A stretch of 64,000 nucleotides of DNA from Nitrospira sp. UBA2083 (GCA_002331625.1 DCZN01000041.1:337-64336); one strand, 5' to 3'; counted from the stretch's first letter, positions 8,205-16,624 are shown. Made by a program: numbers and translations. Notes: generated from the sequence alone by a model not told the origin.

Positions 8205-8926
8205 GCATCACGAGGCCGCTCTTATTATTTTTCATCTGCGGCCTGTTCACCGGCTGCTCCAATGTGATTCGTTCAGGCCTCATGAACAGTAACACGATTT
8301 TCCTCGACCCCAATACCAATCGGAATGTGTATACGCAACTCCGAAACGCGTCTGAAAACCAACAAGTACTGCTGAACGATGTGAATACAAAGCTGAGCAC
8401 CAAGGGGTATCAGCTCGTTCAAGATCCAGAGGTGGCCAACTATTGGATACAGGCCAAGGTGATCTACTGCCATAAGGCCGCCGATGGGGTGACACCCGAA
8501 GCCGTAGCCAAAGCCGGTCCCGGAGCGGGCATCAGTAGTGGAGGTACGGTGATGGTTTCGGCTGGTTCCGGGGGCGATGGGTCCGCCATGGGCATGGCCG
8601 GGATGCCGGATATGAGCGCCATCATGCGGCAGGCCATGGCCATGAGCGGTGGGCGAGCGGGGTTCGGCGGCATGTCGGGCTTTCCCGGCATGCAGCCGAC
8701 GCCCAAGGAAGATGGCGTGACGTATCTGTGTGTGGCGGATGTTCAAATCACCGATCGCAAGATCGGCAAATCGATCGGCCGACCGGCCGGAGGGCAGTCA
8801 TCGGGCGGTGAAAAGGTGCAACTGATGCGAATGGTCGGTCATGTGCGGCAAAAAAGTTTAGACATTCCCGAAGCGACTCCCATCGTCCAAGAAAAGATCG
8901 CCACCGGGATTGCGGGACTGTTCTAG
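8174..8926 (+). CDS. TraT-like lipoprotein (second copy, Met/Gly-rich)
   Basis: A protein of about 250 residues, homologous to the preceding gene (shared pattern: NSNTIFLDPNTNRNVYTQLR, LSTKGYQLVQDPEVANYW, VADVQITDRK). The frame is open from a TTG at 8126, but the GTG at 8174 sits four bases after AGGAAGGG and gives a normal signal sequence ending in a lipobox (LFTGCS), so I use it. The central region contains a striking Met/Gly-rich run around residues 135-180 (repeats of MGMAGM, MAMSGG, GMSGFPGM), where TraT proteins have a hydrophobic glycine-rich stretch. Being a lipoprotein, it is the better match to classical outer-membrane TraT. Its N-terminal residues are encoded within the inverted-repeat element. 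Confidence 0.8.
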   Translation: MTKRFALHVSRITRPLLLFFICGLFTGCSNVIRSGLMNSNTIFLDPNTNRNVYTQLRNASENQQVLLNDVNTKLSTKGYQLVQDPEVANYWIQAKVIYCHKAADGVTPEAVAKAGPGAGISSGGTVMVSAGSGGDGSAMGMAGMPDMSAIMRQAMAMSGGRAGFGGMSGFPGMQPTPKEDGVTYLCVADVQITDRKIGKSIGRPAGGQSSGGEKVQLMRMVGHVRQKSLDIPEATPIVQEKIATGIAGLF

Positions 8927-9095
8927 AGGCTTTTCGTTTTTGTATTTCTCGGGATTTTCACCGTTTCTCTTGCTGCCTTCTCTATTTTCAGGAAATGCGA
9001 TTGCCTGCAATACGAACAGCAATGAGCAAATCCGGCGCTTATGCGGATCAGCCTAAACATAGATAGTTAGAGCCTCAATTCTAGGAGCAACGGTG

Positions 9096-9611
9096 ATGGA
9101 CAAGAAAAGCATCGAAGAACTGAAAGCCAAACTGCTTGAGATCAGCGAGTTCGTGGCGAAGCTCGATCCATCGATGCGAGCTGCAGCTTTCGAGATCCTT
9201 CGACCACGGTACTTTGGCGAAAAGGCAACCCAAAAGCTCAAGGACACGGATGACAATGATCAGTCCAATGTTGGTACTGAAACCCGCAAGGACGCTCCCA
9301 CTGAACTTGCCGACTTTATCAAGAGGTATGAACATAAGAAACCAGCTGATAACGTCCTGTTACTTGCCGCATGGCTGTATTCGACCTACGGAGTCTATCC
9401 AATAACTGTGAAAGAGATTAAGGAACTCGGGGATTCCTGTGGTTTGGTAATACCCGGGCGGCCCGATAACACCATGAGGCAGGCGAAAAGGAATGGCAAG
9501 AGCCTCTTCAATCAACAAGGCAAAGGATGGCAGCCGACAGTAAGTGGAGAGATCTCTTTGAAAGAGACATATAAGGTGAAAAAAGGCAACAAGGCCATCC
9601 CAAAAGATTAG
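9096..9611 (+). CDS. Cassette ORF 1: winged-helix-like protein of unknown function
   Basis: A 171-residue protein with a helical, charged N-terminal half (residues 1-65, possibly coiled) and a C-terminal domain (about 70-158) that looks like a winged helix: LLLAAWLYSTYGVYPITV, then a recognition-helix-like segment and a beta wing (GKGWQPTVSGE). The same pattern occurs at the N-terminus of the next protein, so the two genes appear to share a homologous domain. AGGAG lies 9 bases before the ATG; a GTG three bases earlier is also possible. It sits three bases upstream of ORF 2 and is certainly co-translated with it. Function is unknown; a DNA-binding or partner-binding role is inference. Confidence 0.7.
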   Translation: MDKKSIEELKAKLLEISEFVAKLDPSMRAAAFEILRPRYFGEKATQKLKDTDDNDQSNVGTETRKDAPTELADFIKRYEHKKPADNVLLLAAWLYSTYGVYPITVKEIKELGDSCGLVIPGRPDNTMRQAKRNGKSLFNQQGKGWQPTVSGEISLKETYKVKKGNKAIPKD

Positions 9612-9614
9612 CAA

Positions 9615-10358
9615 ATGACCTTGGTCGAGTTTCTTCATCCCCTTAGGTCTCATTCCATTAGGGAGCTTTGCCTCGCAGCGATGTATTTTCATGAACGCTT
9701 CGAAAAAGGAAAGCCCATCACAGTGGAAGCGCTCCGCATCCTTATGAACCGCGCAAGGGTCCCCAAAGCTGCCAGACTTAATCTCGCAGACACATTATCG
9801 AAATCTGCGCCTTACGTTGACGCCGTCGGCAAAGACGGCAATCGGTTCGTTTGGAGGCTAACAACAACCGGCCTAGAGCACGTGAGAGGGCTTGTTGGTC
9901 TTCCCGCACATGACGTCGAAATTGAAAATGACGTTTCTTCTCTCAAGCAGCTTGTGTCTGCCGTCACAGATCCGGACGTGGTCGACTATCTACTGGAAGC
10001 CATTAAGTGCCTTCAGGTTAACGCCCTGAGGGCGACCGTCGTATTTTTATGGGCTGGCGCGGTTAAGAAACTACGTGACGATGCGTTTTCCTGTGGCTCC
10101 GCAAATGTTTCGAAGGTCGTGGTGAAGTTTGACCCAAAGGCAAAACCGATCCAAAAAGTAGATGACTTGGCTCTCGTCAAGGAGTCGGTCCTGCTTCTTT
10201 CGCTCCAAGAACTTGGCATCTTAGATAAGAATCAAAGGTCAGTCTTGGAGGACTGTTTGGATCTTAGAAATAAGTGTGGGCATCCAGGGAAATACAAGAT
10301 TGGCGAGAAGAAGGTCAGCAGTTTCATCGAGGATTTGGTTGGAATCGTCTTCAAATGA
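9615..10358 (+). CDS. Cassette ORF 2: winged-helix plus HEPN-like protein
   Basis: A 247-residue protein. Residues about 12-95 repeat the winged-helix pattern of ORF 1 (AAMYFHERFEKGKPITV ... RFVWRLTTTGLEHV). Residues about 105-247 are all-helical and end in LRNKCGHPGKYKIG, where R218-x4-H223 fits the R-x4-6-H signature of HEPN domains, many of which are RNases in toxin-antitoxin, abortive-infection and CRISPR systems. The LRN-C-GHP wording is also seen in HEPN-type domains of uncertain activity, so nuclease function is not proven. The gene follows ORF 1 by three bases, and its stop codon directly precedes the attC site. Confidence 0.7.
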   Translation: MTLVEFLHPLRSHSIRELCLAAMYFHERFEKGKPITVEALRILMNRARVPKAARLNLADTLSKSAPYVDAVGKDGNRFVWRLTTTGLEHVRGLVGLPAHDVEIENDVSSLKQLVSAVTDPDVVDYLLEAIKCLQVNALRATVVFLWAGAVKKLRDDAFSCGSANVSKVVVKFDPKAKPIQKVDDLALVKESVLLLSLQELGILDKNQRSVLEDCLDLRNKCGHPGKYKIGEKKVSSFIEDLVGIVFK

Positions 10359-10359
10359 A

Positions 10360-10417
10360 GCTCTAACTATTCATTGGTGCGGGCGCCTGTCGGCGCCGCA
10401 CACTTCAAACGTTAGGC
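10360..10417 (+). other. attC recombination site (59-base-element type)
   Basis: The site opens with GCTCTAAC (R'') at 10360-10367 and closes with GTTAGGC (R', a perfect GTTRRRY) at 10411-10417. Between them is an imperfect hairpin, GTGCGGGCGCC (10378-10388) against GGCGCCGCAC with an extra unpaired G. The total length of 58 bases is that of short attC sites, and the extrahelical base is what integron integrase reads on the folded bottom strand. It starts one base after the stop codon of cassette ORF 2. Confidence 0.85.
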
Positions 10418-10459
10418 GGTATGGCATACAATCTCCATGTTTCTAGAAGGGGGCGAGAT

Positions 10460-10567
10460 ATGAGCGTTCAACCCATTGTCTTGAGACCGGATCAGCATGA
10501 GCCGGCCTTGAATGTGGTCGGAACGCGGGTGACGGTCTTGGCGTCCAGCGCGGCGACACAAAGCTAG
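10460..10567 (+). pseudogene. Truncated cupin-domain protein gene (N-terminal remnant)
   Basis: A 35-codon ORF begins with an ATG preceded by AAGGGGGCGAG and reads MSVQPIVLRPDQHEPALNVV followed by GTRVTVLAS, then stops at TAG. This looks like the first strand of a small cupin-domain protein; the His-rich cupin motifs that should follow are absent. The remainder appears deleted or the stop is premature. It lies about 40 bases after the attC site, so the loss may be linked to cassette insertion, though this is inference. The next 97 bases up to tldD hold no further gene. Confidence 0.45.
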
Positions 10568-10664
10568 CCCCATTCGTTCGCCCTACCCTAAACTTTCACC
10601 GTTTTCCTTCCTACCTGTTATACTAACGCGATCCTTCCTCCACCTAACTCGGAGAGTCGCCATC

Positions 10665-12122
10665 ATGAGCTCACCGACGTGGGATGAATTCGCCGACCTT
10701 GCCCTGAAACGCATCGTGGCATCGGGTGCGGAGTACGGCGACATCCGCATTCAAAACAGCACCACCGAACACATTGAGGGCGAAGACCGCCGCATTGCTT
10801 CAATCAATGATGTCCATGACATCGGCTTCGGGGTGCGTGTGCTCTATCACGGAGCCTGGGGATTCGCGGCGAGTTCGATTCTGTCGCTGGAAGAAGTGCC
10901 GCGAGTCGCCGACCTGGCCGTTGAAATCGCCAGAGGGTCCGCATCCATTGCCATTGAAAAAGTCCGACTGGTACCTGAACCAGTCCACTGTGATCGCGTC
11001 GTCACCCCATACCGTGTCGATCCCTTTCGCGTCCCGCTCGAGAAAAAAACGGACTTGTTGCTGAACGTCATGGAGACTCTTCATCGACAGGAGGGGATTG
11101 CCCGAAGCAGTGCCAGCCTGTGGGCGCGTCGAGACCAGAAATTGTTTGTGTCGACGGAGGGGGCTCACTTGGAGTTTGATCTGTTGGCGGGGCAAGGGGA
11201 CTGTACGGCAACTGCTCTATACGAAGGTCGGTTTGCGTCGCGGAGTTGCAACACGCCCTATCTCCGGACCGGCTACGAACTGATCAAGGAGGCCGATCTG
11301 CAGCGAGAGGCCATTCGCGTTGCTGCGCAGGCGGTTGAGAAGGTCAAGGCTCCGGCTGTCGATGCGGGTCAGTATGATCTTGTGCTCGATCCAGAGCATC
11401 TCTCCTTAACGATCCATGAATCCTGTGGCCATCCGAGCGAGCTGGACCGTGCGCTGGGGTACGAGGCCAACTATGCCGGCATCAGCTTTCTGACGACCGA
11501 GAAGCGCGGCACGTTTCAATACGGTTCTCCGAGCGTGAATCTGGTGGCCGACAATACTGAACCGGAAACCTTAGCTGCCACTGGTTATGATGACGACGGA
11601 GTGCAATGCCAGAAATGGGACATCGTCCGGGATGGCATCTTTGTTGGGTACTGTACCAATCGGGAAGTCGCACCCAAGATCGGTGAACTACGGTCACGCG
11701 GCTCCAATCGGGCTGATGGGTGGGCACATATTCCGATGGTGCGCATCGCCAATATTGGACTCGAGCCTGGTTCGGCGACTGTGGATCAACTCATCGCTGA
11801 TGTGAGACACGGTATTTACATTGAAGGCCATGGGTCCTATAGCATTGATCAGCGCCGCTACAATTTTCAATTCGGGGGAGACGCGTTCTGGTTGATCGAA
11901 AACGGCAGACGAACCCACATGCTTCGGGACGTGATCTACCATGGGATCACGCCGGAATTCTGGAACAGTTGTGATGGCGTGGCTGATCGGGCGGCACGTC
12001 GTCGCTATGGGTTTATTACCTGTGGCAAGGGTCAACCGGGCCAGTCCGGCTGGATGACCCATGCGGCGTCCACTGCCAGGTTTCGAGGTGTGCAGGTAAT
12101 CAGAGGGGAAGGCCGATCATGA
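10665..12122 (+). CDS. tldD: TldD/PmbA family metalloprotease, TldD subunit
   Basis: A 485-residue protein of the TldD family. The zinc site is HESCGH (H251-E-x3-H256), the HExxxH form typical of TldD subunits. TldD and TldE form a heterodimeric protease that cuts short unfolded peptides and, in known cases, matures microcins and degrades the CcdA antitoxin. The gene follows the cassette region and overlaps the next gene (tldE/pmbA) by ATGA, so the pair is translationally coupled. Its ATG is preceded by GGAG nine bases upstream. No peptide-modification genes are adjacent, so the substrate is unknown. Confidence 0.85.
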   Translation: MSSPTWDEFADLALKRIVASGAEYGDIRIQNSTTEHIEGEDRRIASINDVHDIGFGVRVLYHGAWGFAASSILSLEEVPRVADLAVEIARGSASIAIEKVRLVPEPVHCDRVVTPYRVDPFRVPLEKKTDLLLNVMETLHRQEGIARSSASLWARRDQKLFVSTEGAHLEFDLLAGQGDCTATALYEGRFASRSCNTPYLRTGYELIKEADLQREAIRVAAQAVEKVKAPAVDAGQYDLVLDPEHLSLTIHESCGHPSELDRALGYEANYAGISFLTTEKRGTFQYGSPSVNLVADNTEPETLAATGYDDDGVQCQKWDIVRDGIFVGYCTNREVAPKIGELRSRGSNRADGWAHIPMVRIANIGLEPGSATVDQLIADVRHGIYIEGHGSYSIDQRRYNFQFGGDAFWLIENGRRTHMLRDVIYHGITPEFWNSCDGVADRAARRRYGFITCGKGQPGQSGWMTHAASTARFRGVQVIRGEGRS

Positions 12123-13459
12123 CGGTTGTCGGCAAGTCTTGGCCCAAGATGACCAATCGTGAGGAATTTCGTTTTCTCAGCGATGTGGTCCTTACCCGCT
12201 CCTCCGCCGAGCATACGATCGTGAGTCTTCGCGATCACCATGCCGGGACGACCAGATTCGCTAATAACCAAGTCATCCAGAATGTGGACGCCCGACGCGG
12301 AGTCTTGACGGTCACGGTCGCCTTCGGTGGACGACGCGGAGCTGCGAGTACGACAGATTTTACTGCGGGGGCAGTCCAGGACACTGTGGCACGTGCCGAA
12401 CGGATTGCGCGAGTTTCCCCGGTCGATCCGGAATACCTCCCCCCACCGGATCCCTGCTCATTTCCCGTCCGAGAGACGGCCAAACCGGAGACAATGGCGG
12501 CGGGGCCGGCGCGTCGGCTGGAGTACACAAACGAAGCGATCGGTCAGTGCAGGATGGAGAATCTCATGGCGGCTGGTATCGTATCCTCATCGACCACGGC
12601 CGTCGGGATTGCCGCCAACAATGGACTATTTGGTCATGAATATCGAGCGGACGCGCGGTTTAGTCTCACGGTGCAGGCCGGTGATGCGACGGGCTGGAGT
12701 GCGGCGGCACACCGCTCGATTGATCATTTACGAGTTCAAGAACGGACTTTAACAGCCATCAAGAAAGCCAAGGGGTGCCGAGAGGTACAAGAGCTCCCTG
12801 CTGGTCGTTATGCCGTCATTCTTGAACCGTCGGCTGTGGCTGGCCTCTGGGCCTGGTTGATTTGGTCATTGGATGCCAAGGCTCAGGCCAAGGGGACGAG
12901 TCCGTTCGCGGGAAGACTAGGACAGGTGATCGTGGATGAACGGCTGAGTCTTCGGAATACTCCGGAGCATCCCGACCTGCTTGGGGAGGGCTTTACCGCC
13001 GAGGGTGTACCGAGCAGCGCATCGGTGTGGATCGACCATGGCGTCTTACAGCAACTGGCATATGACCGATTTACCGCAAAAACCCAGGGGATCAACCCTA
13101 TTCCAACGCTGGAAGCTCCCGCCTTGTCGGTAGAGGGCCTTCCAATGGCTTCGATGCAGGACCTGATCAAGAACACCGAACGGGCCATTCTAGTGACGAA
13201 TTTTTGGTATATCCGCCCCGTCAACCCCCGTGAGCTGATGCTGACCGGTATGACGCGGGATGGAACATTCCTGGTGGAAAAGGGGGAGGTGGTCTCGGCT
13301 ATCAGAAATTTCCGATTTCATGCGAGCCCGTTGCAGGCATTTCGACAGATTACCACCTGGACCAGACCTCTGGAAGCCGTTAACGCCGAGACTGGGAAGA
13401 TGCTGGTGCCGGCCATGGCACTTCCCGATTTTCACTTTTCCAGCGTGACACGGTTTTAG
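12119..13459 (+). CDS. pmbA: TldD/PmbA family protein, TldE (PmbA) subunit
   Basis: A 446-residue partner of TldD. It has the same two-part PmbA/TldD fold but lacks the HExxxH zinc motif, as expected for TldE, which shapes the cavity rather than binding the metal. Conserved C-terminal elements are visible, such as LVTNFWYIRPVNPRELMLTG (about 359-378) and GEVVSAIRNFRF. The start overlaps the tldD stop by four bases. The first 35 residues are less conserved, so a later start cannot be excluded. Assignment to the TldE side rests on gene order and absence of the motif. Confidence 0.8.
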   Translation: MTVVGKSWPKMTNREEFRFLSDVVLTRSSAEHTIVSLRDHHAGTTRFANNQVIQNVDARRGVLTVTVAFGGRRGAASTTDFTAGAVQDTVARAERIARVSPVDPEYLPPPDPCSFPVRETAKPETMAAGPARRLEYTNEAIGQCRMENLMAAGIVSSSTTAVGIAANNGLFGHEYRADARFSLTVQAGDATGWSAAAHRSIDHLRVQERTLTAIKKAKGCREVQELPAGRYAVILEPSAVAGLWAWLIWSLDAKAQAKGTSPFAGRLGQVIVDERLSLRNTPEHPDLLGEGFTAEGVPSSASVWIDHGVLQQLAYDRFTAKTQGINPIPTLEAPALSVEGLPMASMQDLIKNTERAILVTNFWYIRPVNPRELMLTGMTRDGTFLVEKGEVVSAIRNFRFHASPLQAFRQITTWTRPLEAVNAETGKMLVPAMALPDFHFSSVTRF

Positions 13460-13580
13460 GATTCTGATAAGAAAACCGACAAGGCTGGGGAGCCACAGAA
13501 TAAAAAGGTTGACTCTTCTGGCCGTAAGGAGTAGGTACATCATTATCAGGTGAATAGGTCCGAATGAAGGGATCCATCAG

Positions 13581-14267
13581 ATGCCTCCCCGATTTAATAA
13601 AGAACCGATCAATCTAATTCATCGTATTCCCTCACAAAAACAAATTGATGAAGCCCGCCCCGTGCAGCCGGCTTACGGACAAATTCTCCTTGAAGCTGGG
13701 TCTCTCTGCCTGCGCAAGGTTCGAGAGTTCTTTGCGTATATCACACGGTACGAAAGCGACGGGTCGTCCCGCTTTCGGAGGCCACTGGCACTACCGGATT
13801 ATCGGATGGCGCCTACCGCTCCCCACGAGGCCTATCGCCCTCAGGCTTCCATGGGGGAGAATGTCAACGTCGTGGAAGAACAGGCTCAGGAAGCAGGCTA
13901 TCCGCTAAATGCCAATATTAGCATCTTGCAAAAACCCGCTCCGGTCGCAACAGCTGTTCCGCAGGATGAAGTGGCCAAACTTCGAGCCTGCCTGGTCGGG
14001 CAGCAAGATGAAATTGCTCGGCTGACATCACACATTCAAGAACTTACCTCTCTAGTCACCTCTCAGCAACAGGTGCTCGTCCATCTCGGTAAAGAGATGG
14101 AGGCTGGTGCATTTCCCACGGTGTCCAATGGCACTGCGGCCGCCACGATCAAGCGAAGCCGCGTCGGTCGAAAGAAGCCAACGGCAAGCGAGACACCGAC
14201 TCCTTCTCAGGACAGTGAGCGCCCGTTTCATCATCAAGAGAAGGAAGGCCCATCGCTCAGCTTGTGA
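13581..14267 (+). CDS. Hypothetical protein with a coiled-coil segment
   Basis: A 228-residue protein I do not recognise. It has no signal peptide. The middle (about 133-172: DEVAKLRACLVGQQDEIARL, then further heptads) predicts a coiled coil of five to six heptads. The tail is rich in Lys, Arg, Ser, Thr and Pro (about 185-225) and is probably disordered, perhaps binding nucleic acid or a membrane surface. AAGGGA lies about ten bases before the ATG. It stands alone after tldE by 120 bases and has no obvious functional neighbour. Confidence 0.55.
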   Translation: MPPRFNKEPINLIHRIPSQKQIDEARPVQPAYGQILLEAGSLCLRKVREFFAYITRYESDGSSRFRRPLALPDYRMAPTAPHEAYRPQASMGENVNVVEEQAQEAGYPLNANISILQKPAPVATAVPQDEVAKLRACLVGQQDEIARLTSHIQELTSLVTSQQQVLVHLGKEMEAGAFPTVSNGTAAATIKRSRVGRKKPTASETPTPSQDSERPFHHQEKEGPSLSL

Positions 14268-14413
14268 GCATGGTCATCCTGATCCCCGGTTTCAGCCGTC
14301 TAAGTTGACACTCAGCGCCATCGCCCAGTGCGACGAGGGTACCCTGTCAATCCAGCCGTTCAGGTCTATGTTCCTCTAGCCAGCTCTCGGTCACGTCTGC
14401 TACAAAACCGTCA

Positions 14414-16051
14414 ATGGTGATCCTTCGCATTTTGTTCTGGGGCTTTGTCTGGCAGGGAATGCTGACATGTGATTCGAGTATGGCTGCGGAACGGCCTCTT
14501 GCTCGTGTACCCCTCTTTAACAACCTTGGTCACCTGCATCACCCCATCACGACCAACTCACCCGAAGCCCAACAGTACTTCGACCAAGGGTTGCGGCTCA
14601 TGTACGCCTTCAACCATGACGAAGCGATTCGAGCGTTTGAAGAGGCCGTGCGCCTGGATCCCTCTGCGGCAATGGCCTATTGGGGAATAGCGCTCGCATT
14701 GGGTCCGAACATCAACGCAGGGATGGACAAGACCGCTGAGCAGCGAACATGGGATGCGGTACAAAAGGCTCGTGCACATCGTGCCCATGTCAGCGTAGGG
14801 GAGCAGGCCTATATCGATGCAGTCGGGAAGCGATATGACCTCAATGGCCGAGGCCGAGCGGCTCTGGATAAAGCCTATGCGGATGCAATGCGGGTCGTCT
14901 GGAAAAACTTTCCGAACGATCCGGATGCCGGAGTCTTATTTGCCGAAGGCTTGATGGATCTGCGGCCGTGGGATCTCTGGACCTCAGATGGAAAGCCTCA
15001 CCCTGGTACCAAGGAAATTGTGGCGACGTTAGAGGCCATTCTTGCACAGTTCCCGAATCATCCTGGAGCCTGTCACTACTATATCCATACCATGGAAGCG
15101 TCTCAGACCCCGGAGCGAGCGCTTGCCTGTGCCGAACGATTGCCCGGGCTGATGCCTGGGGCGGGGCATTTGGTCCATATGCCGGCCCACATCTATATGA
15201 GACTCGGGCGGTACCACGAGGCGGCTGAGCAGAATGCGCATGCCGCGCATGTTGATCGCGAGTATTTGGGCGGACGACCGTTGAGCGGTGACTATGCCGA
15301 TGAGTACTACAGCCACAATCTCCATTTCTTGTGGGCCTCATTGTTGATGGAAGGGCGAAAGACCGATGCCTTGAAGGCTGCGCAGCAATTGACCGAGAGA
15401 ATTACAGAGGACGCAGTACGGAAAAATAAATGGAAAGGACTCTATCTGCCGACTCCCTCGTGGTCGATGATCCGCTTTGGACAATGGGATGACTTGTTGC
15501 GGGAATCACCCCCTCCACATACGCTCCGACTCAAGCAGGCGATGTGGCGGTTGGGAAGGGGAATGGCACTCGTCGCATCTGGTCGATTACCGGGAGCCGA
15601 AGGCGAACATGCCGCGCTGACCACCCTCGTGAAACAATTCGGCCGTAATCGAACAGCCGAAGACAAAACAGAACGGGCGCTTCTGAAAATCGCCGAGCGA
15701 CTCCTGGAGGGTGAGATCGCAGCCCATCACAAGCACTATGACATAGCCATCAACGTACTTAGGGAGGCCATCAAACTGGAAGATGGACTTCCGTACACGG
15801 AGCCGCCGTTCTGGCCCATCCCGATTCGGCATTATCTCGGAGCAGTCCTGTTGAAGGCTGGTCGACCGAGTGAGGCAGAGACCGTGTATCGGACTGATCT
15901 TGAAAGGAATCCGCAGAATGGATGGGGGCAGTTCGGGCTCATGCAGAGTCTCCACGCCCAGCGGAAGAGTCGTGAAGCGACCGAGGCAGAACGGAAATGG
16001 AAACGTGCGTGGGAACATGCAGATGTGACACTTGTCTCATCTCGATTTTGA
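14414..16051 (+). CDS. Exported TPR repeat protein
   Basis: A 545-residue protein with an N-terminal hydrophobic signal (about residues 1-25) followed by several tetratricopeptide repeats. Clear TPR units are seen at LMYAFNHDEAIRAFEEAVRL and at AHIYMRLGRYHEAAEQ, with further helices to the end. Conserved histidine-bearing segments (CHYYIHTMEAS and HLVHMPAHIYM) are typical of a family of exported TPR proteins of unknown function. TPR arrays mediate protein contacts, so a scaffold role in the periplasm is likely. The start codon has a weak ribosome site. Confidence 0.7.
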   Translation: MVILRILFWGFVWQGMLTCDSSMAAERPLARVPLFNNLGHLHHPITTNSPEAQQYFDQGLRLMYAFNHDEAIRAFEEAVRLDPSAAMAYWGIALALGPNINAGMDKTAEQRTWDAVQKARAHRAHVSVGEQAYIDAVGKRYDLNGRGRAALDKAYADAMRVVWKNFPNDPDAGVLFAEGLMDLRPWDLWTSDGKPHPGTKEIVATLEAILAQFPNHPGACHYYIHTMEASQTPERALACAERLPGLMPGAGHLVHMPAHIYMRLGRYHEAAEQNAHAAHVDREYLGGRPLSGDYADEYYSHNLHFLWASLLMEGRKTDALKAAQQLTERITEDAVRKNKWKGLYLPTPSWSMIRFGQWDDLLRESPPPHTLRLKQAMWRLGRGMALVASGRLPGAEGEHAALTTLVKQFGRNRTAEDKTERALLKIAERLLEGEIAAHHKHYDIAINVLREAIKLEDGLPYTEPPFWPIPIRHYLGAVLLKAGRPSEAETVYRTDLERNPQNGWGQFGLMQSLHAQRKSREATEAERKWKRAWEHADVTLVSSRF

Positions 16052-16081
16052 GAACCTAGCGGTGGACGATAGGAGGACGGC

Positions 16082-16624
16082 ATGCGATTTGTGGTCGGAG
16101 TGATGGGCCCCGCCAAAGCGCCGAAGCGAGACTTGGACCATGCGCGGGCGCTCGGAGAATTTATTGCACGACGGGGCTGGGTCGTGCTGACGGGGGGGCG
16201 GAATGTGGGAGTCATGGATGCTGCCTGCGAAGGGGCCAAACGAGTTGGAGGAAGCTTGACCATCGGCATCCTGCCCACGGCCAAAGACAAGGTGTCTCGG
16301 CACGTCGACGTGCCGATCATCACCGAGATGGGAAGTGGCCGGAACAATATCAATGTGCTGACCAGCCATGTGGTCGTCGTCTGTGGGCTGAGTGGGTCGG
16401 GTACCGTCTCGGAGGTCGCCCTCGCGGTGAAGGCGGGGAAGCCGGTTATTCTGGTCGCGGCGTCGCCGGCTGATGTGAACTTCTTTCGCAAACTTAATAC
16501 TCGATTGGTCAAGGCGGCAGCATCGCCGGAGGAAGCGATTGAGCTCATCATGAAACTCATGGATGGGTTGCAACGGCGGGAACGACGTACCGAGAAGGAA
16601 CGCTATGGCTACCTTCCGATGTGA
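16082..16624 (+). CDS. TIGR00725 family (LOG/DprA-related Rossmann) protein
   Basis: A 180-residue cytosolic protein with a Rossmann-like nucleotide-binding fold related to LOG lysine-decarboxylase-like proteins and Smf/DprA. The family motifs LTGGRNVGVMDAACEGAK (about 38-55) and GLSGSGTVSEVALAVKAGKP (about 102-121) are intact. Related LOG proteins cleave nucleoside 5'-monophosphates, but TIGR00725 members have no settled function. AGGAGG lies five bases before the ATG. It follows the TPR gene by about 30 bases and is likely co-transcribed with it. Confidence 0.7.
   Translation: MRFVVGVMGPAKAPKRDLDHARALGEFIARRGWVVLTGGRNVGVMDAACEGAKRVGGSLTIGILPTAKDKVSRHVDVPIITEMGSGRNNINVLTSHVVVVCGLSGSGTVSEVALAVKAGKPVILVAASPADVNFFRKLNTRLVKAAASPEEAIELIMKLMDGLQRRERRTEKERYGYLPM

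Larger units (their letters stand above)
9067..10411 (+). mobile_element. Integron-type gene cassette carrying two ORFs, inserted without a visible integrase
   Basis: The segment has the architecture of an integron cassette: a 5' core GTTAGAGC (9066-9073), two compact same-strand ORFs with almost no non-coding DNA, and an attC site right after the last stop codon that ends in GTTAGGC (10411-10417). In an inserted cassette the bases after the 5' crossover come from the cassette's own attC. Here GTTAGAGC is the exact reverse complement of GCTCTAAC, the R'' element at 10360-10367, as required if the circular form rebuilds a matched attC. No intI gene is visible in the window. The flanking genes are ordinary chromosomal ones, and the cassette's codon use looks more AT-rich than theirs. 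Confidence 0.8.

Noticed and set aside
8956-10604. 11-base direct repeat TTTCACCGTTT at 8956-8966 and 10594-10604 flanking the cassette
   Set aside because: Short, not adjacent to the cassette ends, and can occur by chance; integron cassettes do not make target duplications.
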